From Roseiarcus sp963761435 (GTDB lineage Bacteria > Pseudomonadota > Alphaproteobacteria > Rhizobiales > Beijerinckiaceae): a DNA stretch of 64,000 bases. Below are positions 32,799 to 41,422 of this stretch, piece after piece. Location of the stretch: positions 1,178,001 to 1,242,000 of the forward strand of contig CAVXHJ010000010.1 of NCBI GenBank assembly GCA_963761435.1, given 5' to 3'. Each line of letters begins with the position of its first letter. The first letter of the stretch is position 1. A program made the position numbers and the translations under genes. Under the pieces are notes generated by a model that had not been told where the DNA came from, did no database searches, and saw only the letters and a program-made list of their open reading frames with translations.

Positions 32799-34072
32799 GC
32801 CGCCACGGCCTGCGGCAGAATAGGCGAGTCGGCGTCGAAGCGCTTGCCAGCGCGGAGGCAGAAGGCGGGACGCAGCAGGCGGTCCGCAACCACTTTCGTG
32901 TCTTCGTTGTCGCGCAGGAGGAAGCGCCCGCGCTCGTCGTCGAGCACGGTGACGTCCGCCTCGAACCCGGGCCTCAATGCGCCGATCCGGTCGGCAAGGC
33001 CAAGCATCTCGGCAGCGTTGCACGTGACCATCGGCACGACCGTCTCGAGCGGCAGCCCGAGCGCCATCATCGAGCTCATCGCCTGGGTAAGGCTGAAGCG
33101 GGCCTGACCTTTGAAGGGGTGGTTCTCGTCGTCGGCGTGCTCGCGCGGGGTGCCGGGCGGCGCGGGGACTTCGGTGTTGTAGCCGTGCATGTCGGCGCCG
33201 AGCGTATGGGGGATCACGCCCGCGTCGAGCGCCTTCCGGGCCAGCCGATACGAGAAGTGGCTGCCGTGGCCGACATCCACCTTCAATCCCTTGTCGAGCG
33301 CCGCCCTGATGACTTTGTGGACTTCGCCCTTGCGGTTGACGAATCCGCCGGGGTGGCGGGTGAACGGATGCGCCAGCACGTCGCCGGGCTTCAGGAGCGG
33401 AATGACGCGTTCGAGAATCGTGTCCGCATCCTCGCCGTTCGCGCCGCTGTCAGGCAAGGTCCACAGCGTTCCAAAATGGACATAGAGCGGGAGATTGCTC
33501 CGGCGGCCGATCTCCGCCGCCATCTCCATGACGCGGATGCCCCAGCGGGCGAAGCCGCCGATCTCGGCGTGCCCCTTGATGCCGCGGACGATGTCCTTGT
33601 TGGCGTTCGCCGAGGCCACGGTCGCGCCGATATCGACGCCGGAGGGGCTATAAAGATTGGGATAGAAATGTCCTTCGAGCCCGCCGACGAGATATGCGGA
33701 GAGGAAGGCGTAAACCCGGGTCTCGGCCTTTTCGGCCACGAAATGCCGGAAGCCAGGCAGGGTCATGCAGGACGGCCCGCCCTGGTCGACCACCGTGGTC
33801 ACGGCCGAACGCACGCCGACCATGTCGGCGTTGAGACCGAACCGGCCCGTCACATATTGGTAGACATGGCCATGAGTGTCGATGAGTCCGGGCAGCACCA
33901 GCTTGCCGGACACGTCAATCGTCTCCGTGGCGCTGCTCGGAAGGATTGACGGCTCGACGGCGGCGATGCGGCCGTCGCGGATGGCGACGTCAAAGATTCC
34001 GTCCACGCCCGAAGCCGGACAGATGACCCGTCCGCCGCGCAGCATGAGGTCGTAACCGCTTCTCGCTGACAT
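32795..34072 (-). CDS. Amidohydrolase/deacetylase family metallohydrolase
   Basis: A 425-residue amidohydrolase-superfamily enzyme. A beta-sandwich wraps the barrel (MLRGGRVICPASGVDGIFDV at the start, GALRPGFEADVTVLDDE at the end). The metal site shows LIDTHGHVYQ, a probable bridging lysine in IKGHAEIGG, then YVHFGTL, LAHPFTRHPGG, VDVGHGSHFS and the active-site aspartate in LGADMHGYN. This pattern fits the subgroup that includes Atu3266/EF0837-like enzymes rather than dihydroorotase. AAGGAGG precedes the ATG. It is the first gene of a seven-gene overlapping run that ends with the glycosidases. The substrate is unknown. Confidence 0.87.
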   Translation of the reverse strand: MSARSGYDLMLRGGRVICPASGVDGIFDVAIRDGRIAAVEPSILPSSATETIDVSGKLVLPGLIDTHGHVYQYVTGRFGLNADMVGVRSAVTTVVDQGGPSCMTLPGFRHFVAEKAETRVYAFLSAYLVGGLEGHFYPNLYSPSGVDIGATVASANANKDIVRGIKGHAEIGGFARWGIRVMEMAAEIGRRSNLPLYVHFGTLWTLPDSGANGEDADTILERVIPLLKPGDVLAHPFTRHPGGFVNRKGEVHKVIRAALDKGLKVDVGHGSHFSYRLARKALDAGVIPHTLGADMHGYNTEVPAPPGTPREHADDENHPFKGQARFSLTQAMSSMMALGLPLETVVPMVTCNAAEMLGLADRIGALRPGFEADVTVLDDERGRFLLRDNEDTKVVADRLLRPAFCLRAGKRFDADSPILPQAVAA

Positions 34073-34166
34073 GAAAGCGCCTCCTTCGGCGTTGCTGCTG
34101 GAAGGTAGCGCGTTTCCACGCGAACCGTCCACGGCGTCGCCTCACCTTATTTTGCCGACAATCGCG

Positions 34167-35282
34167 TCAGGCCGGGGACGTCTCCTGAGCGATCGCGGCC
34201 ACCCAGTCGGCGATCGCGAGGCTCGACGTGAGCCCGGGAAATTCAATCCCGAACAGATTGATCAATCCGGTCACGCCGTGGTCTTTCTGGCTCTGGACGA
34301 GAAAGTCCGCGCCGGATCCTCCCGGCCGCTCGATCTTTGGTCTTATGCCCGAATAATCCGGTTGCAGCGCGCCGTCGGGAAGGCCCGGCCAATAGGAGCG
34401 GACCGCCGCATAGAAGGCCTCCCCCCGCGTCGGATCGACAGAATAGTCGATCGCGTCAATCCATTCGACGTCCGGACCGAAGCGGGCCCGGCCGCTCATG
34501 TCCAATGTCAAGTGAACTCCGAGTCCCCCCGGCGTCGGCATCGGATAGATCAAGTGTGAAAAGGGCGAGGGCGCCGCGAGAGCGAAATAATTGCCCTTGG
34601 CCAGATGGAGCGGGGGTATCCTTTCGCGCGGCATTCCGCTGATCGAACGAGCGACCGCCTGTGCGCCAAGGCCCGCCGAATTGACCACGATCCGTGCGGC
34701 GATCCGGGTTGGGTTCGGGCCGCCGGTCTCGACGATCAGTCCCCGCCCGGCGGACCGCCCCGAAACAACCGGCGTTTCCAGAGCCAGCATCGCGCCGCGC
34801 CGTTCGGCGTCGCCCAGCAAGGCCAACATGAAGGCGTGGGAATCAATGATGCCGGTCGAGGGCGAAATGAGCGCCCTCGTTGCAACAAGCGCTGGTTCGA
34901 GCGCCCGCGCCTCGTCGCCGCCGAGCCAGGCCAGATCCGTGACCCCGTTGGCTTCGGCCTGCGCCTTGATCGACGCGAGCTTTCCCACTTCGTTCTCGGT
35001 CGTCGCCACCAATAATTTGCCGCAAGCCCGATGCGGCACTTCATATTCCCGGCAGAAGGCGTAAAGCAAAGCTTTGCCCTCGACGCACAGGCGCGTCTTC
35101 GCAAGACCTGACGGGTAGTAGATGCCCGCGTGAATGACCTCGCTGTTGCGGGAGCTAACCCCGCGGCCAATGCCCCGTTCGCTTTCGAGCACGACGACTT
35201 CGCGCCCTGAGCGCGCGAGCGCGCGCGCGACTGCAAGCCCAATGACGCCGGCGCCGACCACCAGGCATTCTACCGAATCCAT
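34167..35282 (-). CDS. FAD-dependent oxidoreductase, L-2-hydroxyglutarate oxidase-like
   Basis: A 371-residue DAO-family flavoprotein. The N-terminal FAD motif is CLVVGAGVIGLAVARALARSG. The conserved SSRNSEVIHAGIYYPSGLAKTRLCVEG segment is diagnostic for the LhgO/L2HGDH group. LVVATTENEV-like and LGVHLTLDMSGRARFGPD stretches follow, with a C-terminal FIEFPGLTSSLAIADWV-like FAD end. It probably oxidises L-2-hydroxyglutarate or a related 2-hydroxy acid. It lies 94 bp upstream of the amidohydrolase gene on the same strand and diverges from hsp20, so it may be monocistronic. Confidence 0.9.
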   Translation of the reverse strand: MDSVECLVVGAGVIGLAVARALARSGREVVVLESERGIGRGVSSRNSEVIHAGIYYPSGLAKTRLCVEGKALLYAFCREYEVPHRACGKLLVATTENEVGKLASIKAQAEANGVTDLAWLGGDEARALEPALVATRALISPSTGIIDSHAFMLALLGDAERRGAMLALETPVVSGRSAGRGLIVETGGPNPTRIAARIVVNSAGLGAQAVARSISGMPRERIPPLHLAKGNYFALAAPSPFSHLIYPMPTPGGLGVHLTLDMSGRARFGPDVEWIDAIDYSVDPTRGEAFYAAVRSYWPGLPDGALQPDYSGIRPKIERPGGSGADFLVQSQKDHGVTGLINLFGIEFPGLTSSLAIADWVAAIAQETSPA

Positions 35283-35477
35283 CGAATGGACGCCCTCCGG
35301 GATATGGCCATGAGCCGAAGCGCAAGAGCTTTTTGCTGTCGGCGCCCAAGGGATTCAATACCATAAGCCGGACGGAGAAGGATCGCGGCCGGGCTGGCGG
35401 GTGAACTCCAGCCGAAATTCAGCTATTGAGTGCCGACGTTCACAGTCAAAAACCGGCGCCGCCGGGCGGGTGAGGCG

Positions 35478-35894
35478 ATGGAGACAAGATTTCCGAGTTA
35501 TTGGATGTGGTCGGAAGCCTTCGAGATGCTGGCGCGCGCCGAGCGCATGCATCGGCAGTTTTTCCCGCCGTCTGGCGCCGCCGCGCCGGTCGCTTGGGAA
35601 CCGCCGGTCGACGTTCTCGAGACCGAGCGCGAGGTGCTGGTGCTCGTCGCGCTGCCCGGGGTCGACTTCAGCGAGGTCAAGGCGCTCATCAACCAGGGCG
35701 AATTGCTGATTTCGGGATCGCGGACCTATCCGGCGGAAATGCAGACCGCGACCATCCACCGTCTCGAACTGCCGCAAGGCCAATTCGAACGCCGCATTCG
35801 CCTTCCCCCGGGCCGCTACAGCGCCGTTCATCGATCGGCGTCCAACGGTTGCCTGCTCATCACCTTGCAAAAGTCGGAGACGCCGAATGGCTGA
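35478..35894 (+). CDS. Hsp20/alpha-crystallin family small heat-shock protein
   Basis: A 138-residue small chaperone. The alpha-crystallin domain covers about residues 38-130: WEPPVDVLETEREVLVLVALPGVD, LLISGSRTYPAEMQTATIHRLE, GQFERRIRLPPGRY. It binds unfolding proteins in the cytoplasm. I start at METRFPSYWMW, preceded by GTGAGG, since the GTG 48 bases upstream adds only basic residues. The last 8 bases overlap the lon gene, so the two heat-shock proteins are translationally coupled. A conserved sHsp IxI tail is not evident. Confidence 0.9.
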   Translation: METRFPSYWMWSEAFEMLARAERMHRQFFPPSGAAAPVAWEPPVDVLETEREVLVLVALPGVDFSEVKALINQGELLISGSRTYPAEMQTATIHRLELPQGQFERRIRLPPGRYSAVHRSASNGCLLITLQKSETPNG

Positions 35895-38283
35895 CACAGC
35901 CGCCTCGGCCGCCGCGGGAGAGGGCCTGGGCGCGGCCCAGCCGCTGCCGGCTGACAGCCTGATCATTGTGCCCGTGCGCGGCATGGTTCTTTATCCGGGC
36001 GTGGTGCTGCCGGTGACGCTGAGTCGTCCCCGCTCGGTCCTCGCGGCGCAGCGAGCGGTGAAGGAACAGAGGCCTATCGGGATCGTGATGCAGCGCGATC
36101 CCGCGGTTGAAGACCCCCTTCCGATCGATCTGCACCGGATGGGGACGCTGGCCAATATCGTTCGCTACATCACCGCCCCGGACGGGACCAACCATCTCAT
36201 CTGCCAGGGCGAGCAGCGGGTTCGGATCCTCGACTATCTGAACGGCTGGCCATTCTTCGTCGCCATGACGGAAAGGATTTCCGAACCCGCGCCGTCGTCG
36301 GACGAGATCGAAGCGCGTTTCCTTCTTCTGAAAGGCCAGGCGATCGAGGCGATTCAGCTCCTGCCGCAGGCGCCCAACGAATTGCTGGCGACAATCCAGA
36401 ACATCGATTCGCCCGGCGCGCTCGCCGACATGGTCGCGACCTTCATGGACGCGACGCCGGACGAGAAGCAGGACATCCTCGAGACGGTGGATATCGGCGC
36501 GCGAATGGAGCGGGTCTCTCGACTTCTCGCGCATCGGATCGAGGTTCTCCGGCTGTCGCAGGAGATAGGCAGGGAAACCAGGGCGTCGCTTGACTCCCGC
36601 AATCGTGAGGTCCTGCTGCGCGAGCAGATGGCGGCGATACAGCGCCAGCTCGGCGAAGCGGACGAGGGAAAGTCCGCCGAGATCGCCGAACTCGAAAAGG
36701 CGATCGCCAACGCGCACATGCCCAAGGAAGTCGACGATCAGGCGCGCAAGGAGCTCAGGCGGCTGCAACGGATGCCGGAAGCCGCGGGCGAGTACGGGAT
36801 GGTGCGGACCTATCTCGACTGGCTCGTGGACCTGCCATGGGCGCTCCCCGACGAGGCGCCGATCGACATCGCGGCGGCGCGCCGCATCCTCGACGAGGAT
36901 CACTTCGGCCTCGAGAAGATCAAGCGCCGGATCATCGAATATCTGGCGGTGCGCAAGCTGGCGCCGGACGGCAAGGCGCCGATCCTTTGCTTCGCCGGGC
37001 CTCCCGGCGTCGGCAAGACCTCGCTCGGCCAATCGATCGCGCGCGCCATGAATCGCAAATTTGTCCGAGTGAGCCTCGGCGGCGTGCATGATGAAGCCGA
37101 GATCCGAGGCCATCGGCGAACCTATATCGGCGCGCTCCCCGGCAACATCATCCAGGCGATCCGCAAGGCCGGCGCCCGGAACTGCGTCATGATGCTGGAC
37201 GAGATCGACAAGCTTGGCGCCGGCATTCAGGGCGACCCGGCCTCCGCGATGCTGGAGGTGCTCGATCCGGAGCAGAACAACAGCTTCCGCGACAATTATC
37301 TGGGCGTGCCTTTCGACTTGAGCCGCATCGTGTTCATCGCCACCGCGAACATGCTCGACACGATCCCCGGCCCGCTTCGCGACCGTATGGAGATCATCAG
37401 TCTCGCGGGCTACACGGCGGGCGAGAAGTTTCAGATCGCTCGCCGCTATCTCGTCCGGCGTCAGATGGAGGCGAACGGCCTCAAGCCGGGCCAGGTCGAG
37501 ATCGCCGACGACGCGCTCCGCGCGATCATCGAGCACTATACGCGGGAGGCTGGCGTCCGGAACCTGGAGCGCGAGATCGGGCGCGTGCTGCGCCAGGCCG
37601 CGATGCGGATCGCGGAGGCCGAGGCTGGCCCGATCACGATCTCCGCGCGCGATCTTCCGGGAAGTCTGGGGCCGCCGCCGTTCGAAGACGAGGTCGCGAT
37701 GCGGACCAGCATCCCAGGCGTCGCGACGGGCCTGGCCTGGACGCCGGTCGGCGGCGACATTCTGTTCATCGAGGCGACCGTGATTCCGGGGAACGGCCGG
37801 TTGATTCTGACCGGGCAGCTCGGCGAGGTGATGAAGGAAAGCGCCCAGGCGGCGCTCTCGATCGTCAAGAGCCGCGCCAGCGCTTACGGCATCGACGCCT
37901 CCCGGTTCGAGAAGACCGACATCCATGTCCACGTCCCGGCCGGCGCGACGCCCAAGGACGGCCCGAGCGCGGGGGTGGCGATGTTCATGGCGCTCGTCTC
38001 GCTCCTGACCGACCGCACGATACGCAGCGACACCGCCATGACCGGGGAGATCAGCCTCAGAGGACTGGTGCTGCCGGTAGGCGGCATCAAGGAGAAGGTC
38101 GTCGCCGCGCACCGGGCCGGAATCAAGCGAGTCATGCTGCCCGCGCGCAACAAGCGCGACTTCGACGACATCCCCGAGGAAGTGCGTCAGCAGCTGGCGT
38201 TCGTCTGGCTCGAACGGGTGGACGACGCAGTGGCGTCAGCGCTCGAAACGGCCAAGCAGCCGCAAGACCTCGTCGCTGAATAG
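35887..38283 (+). CDS. lon: ATP-dependent Lon protease
   Basis: A 798-residue Lon protease. The N-terminal substrate-recognition domain begins IIVPVRGMVLYPGVVLPVTL. A coiled-coil region follows, then the AAA+ module with Walker A GPPGVGKT (371-378) and the LDEIDKLGAGIQGDPASAML region. The protease domain has the Ser/Lys dyad: S694 in PKDGPSAGVAMF and K737 in GGIKEKVVAAH, spaced 43 residues as in E. coli Lon. It degrades damaged and regulatory proteins. The start overlaps hsp20 and a strong terminator follows the stop, giving a compact hsp20-lon operon. It may be a second lon copy, since the housekeeping gene normally sits near clpX. Confidence 0.96.
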   Translation: MADTAASAAAGEGLGAAQPLPADSLIIVPVRGMVLYPGVVLPVTLSRPRSVLAAQRAVKEQRPIGIVMQRDPAVEDPLPIDLHRMGTLANIVRYITAPDGTNHLICQGEQRVRILDYLNGWPFFVAMTERISEPAPSSDEIEARFLLLKGQAIEAIQLLPQAPNELLATIQNIDSPGALADMVATFMDATPDEKQDILETVDIGARMERVSRLLAHRIEVLRLSQEIGRETRASLDSRNREVLLREQMAAIQRQLGEADEGKSAEIAELEKAIANAHMPKEVDDQARKELRRLQRMPEAAGEYGMVRTYLDWLVDLPWALPDEAPIDIAAARRILDEDHFGLEKIKRRIIEYLAVRKLAPDGKAPILCFAGPPGVGKTSLGQSIARAMNRKFVRVSLGGVHDEAEIRGHRRTYIGALPGNIIQAIRKAGARNCVMMLDEIDKLGAGIQGDPASAMLEVLDPEQNNSFRDNYLGVPFDLSRIVFIATANMLDTIPGPLRDRMEIISLAGYTAGEKFQIARRYLVRRQMEANGLKPGQVEIADDALRAIIEHYTREAGVRNLEREIGRVLRQAAMRIAEAEAGPITISARDLPGSLGPPPFEDEVAMRTSIPGVATGLAWTPVGGDILFIEATVIPGNGRLILTGQLGEVMKESAQAALSIVKSRASAYGIDASRFEKTDIHVHVPAGATPKDGPSAGVAMFMALVSLLTDRTIRSDTAMTGEISLRGLVLPVGGIKEKVVAAHRAGIKRVMLPARNKRDFDDIPEEVRQQLAFVWLERVDDAVASALETAKQPQDLVAE

Positions 38284-38306
38284 GCGCAAGCCGACGAAAA
38301 TGGACG

Positions 38307-38343
38307 AAAACAAAAGAAAGCGGATTCGCTTTCTTTTGTTTTT
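38307..38343 (+). terminator. Intrinsic terminator after lon
   Basis: A perfect 16-bp inverted repeat: AAAACAAAAGAAAGCG (38307-38322), a GATT loop, and CGCTTTCTTTTGTTTT (38327-38342), with a further T after it. It lies 24 bp after the lon stop. The A-rich left arm and T-rich right arm make it potentially bidirectional. Confidence 0.85.
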
Positions 38344-38531
38344 CTGAAACACGACTTTTCAATGGGTTACAGCTGATTCTAATATTTTCTTCCTCCCGCG
38401 CCGGCGGGCGATCGGGCATTTTCTTTTCAGACAGCGGGCGGCCTCGCTTCCCCGACTGTCGCGGCGATCGGGAACGGTTCCGCAAACCCGAATTCATATA
38501 GGCCATTTCTGTTTTTGTCAAGTAAATTCAT

Positions 38532-39336
38532 GGCTCTTATGGCGTTATCTGTTGGTCGACCGGTTTGCTGTTCGTTCGTCGAACCCTTGCCGTCATGGCC
38601 GGGCTTGTCCCGGCCATCCACGCCGGGCCGCCGCAAGAACGAGTCCCGCCTCGCCGCGACCGGCAGGAAGGCGGACGGTCGTCGTTCGTCGAACCCTTGC
38701 CGTCATGGCCGGGCTTGTCCCGGCCATCACGCCGGGCCGCCGCAAGAACGAGTCCCGCCTCCCGACGGCAGAAGGCGGACGGTCGCAAGGCTTTTCGCGC
38801 TTGCCTGCGTAGATGCGCTGGGCCTTCGTGGATGGCCGGGACAAGCCCGGCCATGACGCCTTGATGGCGCCGTCCGCCACCTCCGCCATGCTCCCGATTC
38901 CTTCCCCACAACAGCCAACGCGATAAGAGCGCAGACTTTTGGCTCTTATGGCGTTATGTGTTGGTCGACCGGTTTGCTGTTCGTTCGTCGAACCCTTGCC
39001 GTCATGGCCGGGCTTGTCCCGGCCATCCACGCCGGGCCGCCGCAAGAACGAGTCCCGCCTCGCCGCGACCGGCAGGAAGGCGGACGGTCGTCGTTCGTCG
39101 AACCCTTGCCGTCATGGCCGGGCTTGTCCCGGCCATCCACGCCGGGCCGCCGCAAGAACGAGTCCCGCCTCGGCGCGACCGGCAGGAAGGCGGACGGTCG
39201 CAAGGCTTTTCGCGCTTGCCTGCGTAGATGCGCTGGGCCTTCGTGGATGGCCGGGACAAGCCCGGCCATGACGCCTTGATGGCGCCGTCCGCGACCTCCC
39301 GATTCCTTCCCCACAACAGCCAACGCGATAAGAGCC
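38532..39336. mobile_element. Tandem pair of MITE-like repeats (copies 2 and 3) with target-site duplication
   Basis: Two related elements, 38532-38930 and 38941-39336, lie head to tail with GCAGACTTTT between them. Each begins GGCTCTTATGGCGTTATNTG and ends CCAACGCGATAAGAGC, whose reverse complement (GCTCTTATCGCGTTGG) matches the left end as a terminal inverted repeat. The whole pair is bracketed by AAATTCAT at 38524-38531 and 39337-39344, an 8-bp target-site duplication. Each copy contains two tandem units of about 110-120 bp starting CGTTCGTCGAACCC with the ATGGCCGGGCTTGTCCCGGC palindrome, plus an inverted core near the right end. There is no transposase. The 38344-39404 interval holds no gene; short frames inside are artefacts. 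Confidence 0.75.
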
Positions 39337-39404
39337 AAATTCATGACGTGGCGCTCACACACACATGAACTCGCGCCGGCCTGGCGGTACTCTGGCGCAG
39401 GCGA

Positions 39405-39830
39405 TCAGGGCGGCGCGACCTTGCGCCTCGCCGCCGCGACTTCATCAAGTGAAACGGCGGCAGGGTGAGAATTGCCGAAGTTGTTGCGAACGTAGTTGAC
39501 GACCTCGGCGACCTGCTCATCACTCATCATGCGCCCTAGAGGCGGCATGCCGCGAAGGCCGCCGAACAACACATTGAGCACGAAATCTGTTGAGGCGAGC
39601 TTCTTGTCTCCCGTAAGCGACGGATAGGCCGCTGCCCCCACCGCGCCCTTCGCGTCGGGCTGGTGGCAAGCCGCGCAGACGTTGGCGAAGAGATCAGCTC
39701 CGCCCTGCTCGGTGAATTCCCACCCATTGCTCATCGCGCCACTTTTCACAGGGCCGTCGTCAGCGAGCGCCCGGCCGCAGGCGAGGGCCAAGACGCTGAG
39801 CGCGAAGGCGAGCCGCGCGACAAGTCTCAC
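39405..39830 (-). CDS. Exported c-type cytochrome (class I)
   Basis: A 141-residue periplasmic cytochrome c. The signal peptide ends near residue 23 (GRALA then DDG). The haem-binding motif is C52-A-A-C55-H56, and the distal methionine is probably in GGLRGMPPLGRMM. The GTG at 39830 overlaps the stop of the amine oxidase gene (GTGA). A long frame upstream is only a shadow of that gene. Coupled translation with a Tat-exported flavin amine oxidase suggests that the cytochrome is its electron acceptor, so that the pair works as a dehydrogenase. That is inference. Confidence 0.9.
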   Translation of the reverse strand: MRLVARLAFALSVLALACGRALADDGPVKSGAMSNGWEFTEQGGADLFANVCAACHQPDAKGAVGAAAYPSLTGDKKLASTDFVLNVLFGGLRGMPPLGRMMSDEQVAEVVNYVRNNFGNSHPAAVSLDEVAAARRKVAPP

Positions 39831-41422
39831 GATGCGACAACCCGCTTGTGCAGGCGCTGGATCGCGTCGAGGGCCGAGAGGATCGCCCCCTCCTGCCAGG
39901 CCGGAATATAGGAGGCGTGTTCGCCGGCGAGTACGATGCGGCCGTCGATCTGACAAAGGTCGTTGTAATGCGCCTTTCGCGCCTCGTCCGACCAGTCGCC
40001 CGCGCAACCGAGCGTGAAAGGAACCCGGTGCCAGGCGACCGAGACTCCATTCTCGAACTCCTTGCGGTATTGCGGGTGAATCTGGGCGCCGAATTCGACC
40101 GCCCGGGCCAGCCTTTCGCCCGGCGACATGGCCGTGAACTCGAATGAGTTCGGCCCGTCCCACGTGTATCCGCCGAGCAAGACGCCCTTGCCCCCGGCGT
40201 TGAAGTTCGTGCTTGGGTAGGAAATCTGGCGGATCGGGAGGTCGGTGTAGCTGATGCCGCCGAAGATGTGCTCGTCCTCCTCCCAAAACCGGCGCGAGAA
40301 CTGGAGCCCGAACTTGACCGACGAAGTATAGGGAACAGCGTCGATCGCAGCCATCATCGGCGCGGACACGTTGATCGGGAGCTGACTCAGAATAGTGAGC
40401 GGCAGCGCGCACACGCACCAGTCGGCTCTGACTTCCTGGGCGGCCCCCCCGGCGGCGAGGTCCTCGAACGCGACGGCGACGCCGGATTCGTCCTGCTGGA
40501 TCGCAACGACTTTTGCGCCGTAGCGAATTCGGTTCGGAATCTGCCGCGCGAAAGCCTCGCCGATCTTGCCCATGCCGCCGACCGGCTGAAACATCGTGGT
40601 CTGAAAGTCGAAATAGAGGAAGTTCGCCAGTCCCCGCCACAGGCGGGAGGCCAGAATCTCGTGGAGCCCGATCGGCTCGCCGTAGTTTGGTTCGCCGCCG
40701 AGACCGCCTCCGGGGTCTTTTGCGTAGCCGCGCTGAGAGGCCGAGTCGTCGCCGGCTTTGTAGCGGAAGTCCTTGTCGAGCGCGCCAAGGGACCGAAGCG
40801 CCTCGAGCAGGATCTCGCGATCCTCGACTGACACCTCGTCGTCAAGCGCGCCCTTGCGCGTAGCCTTGGCGAGGAGCTCGGAGACGCCCCCATCGAAGTC
40901 GGCCTTGACCTCGCGGATGCGCTGAGGCTTGCCATCGAAGGCGGCGGCGGAATGCAGGAAGGCATTGTGGTTGAGCTGGATGAAAGGCTCGAGCGCGACC
41001 CCGAAACGGCGGCAATAATCCAGTATCGCGTGATGATGATAGGGAATGCGCCACGGCCCCGGGTTCAGGTACAGGCCAGGATCGAACTCGCAGGTTTGGG
41101 TAGCTCCGCCAAGCTCTGTGTAGACGTCGCCCCCTCTTATCGTCCAGTTCCGGCCGCCGGGACGGAAGTTGTATTCGAGGACGCTGACGCGGTAGCCCGC
41201 GCGCTCGAGTTCGATCGCCGCCGTCATTCCGGCAAGGCCGGCGCCCAGGACGATGACCGAAGCGCCCTTGGGATCGCCCTCGAGCTTGATCGCCCCGCGA
41301 TATGGCGATTCCGACGCGAACCCAAGCCGGGTCATGACCTGATACGCGCCCGCTCCGCCGAGGCTCGCGCCGACGAGCTCGATCAGTCTTCGCCGGCTCA
41401 TCAAGGGCGCTCTCTCACTCAT
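39827..41422 (-). CDS. Tat-exported flavin monoamine oxidase family protein
   Basis: A 531-residue flavoprotein. A Tat motif (SRRRLIELVG, residues 9-18) and hydrophobic stretch at the N-terminus predict export. The FAD fold VIVLGAGLAGMTAAIELERAGYRVSVLEYNFRPGGR is followed by ELGGATQTCEFDPGLYLNPG and the C-terminal FAD segment GRIVLAGEHASYIPAWQEGAILSALDAI, both typical of MAO/tryptophan-monooxygenase-like amine oxidases. It oxidises an amine or amino acid in the periplasm. The downstream cytochrome c gene overlaps its stop, suggesting electron transfer to the respiratory chain. The gene start overlaps the end of the (frameshifted) mobB. Confidence 0.9.
   Translation of the reverse strand: MSERAPLMSRRRLIELVGASLGGAGAYQVMTRLGFASESPYRGAIKLEGDPKGASVIVLGAGLAGMTAAIELERAGYRVSVLEYNFRPGGRNWTIRGGDVYTELGGATQTCEFDPGLYLNPGPWRIPYHHHAILDYCRRFGVALEPFIQLNHNAFLHSAAAFDGKPQRIREVKADFDGGVSELLAKATRKGALDDEVSVEDREILLEALRSLGALDKDFRYKAGDDSASQRGYAKDPGGGLGGEPNYGEPIGLHEILASRLWRGLANFLYFDFQTTMFQPVGGMGKIGEAFARQIPNRIRYGAKVVAIQQDESGVAVAFEDLAAGGAAQEVRADWCVCALPLTILSQLPINVSAPMMAAIDAVPYTSSVKFGLQFSRRFWEEDEHIFGGISYTDLPIRQISYPSTNFNAGGKGVLLGGYTWDGPNSFEFTAMSPGERLARAVEFGAQIHPQYRKEFENGVSVAWHRVPFTLGCAGDWSDEARKAHYNDLCQIDGRIVLAGEHASYIPAWQEGAILSALDAIQRLHKRVVAS

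Noticed and set aside
38532..39336. CRISPR-like array from the regularly repeated blocks
   Set aside because: The units are about 110-400 bp with nearly identical content, there are no short unique spacers, and no cas genes are present.
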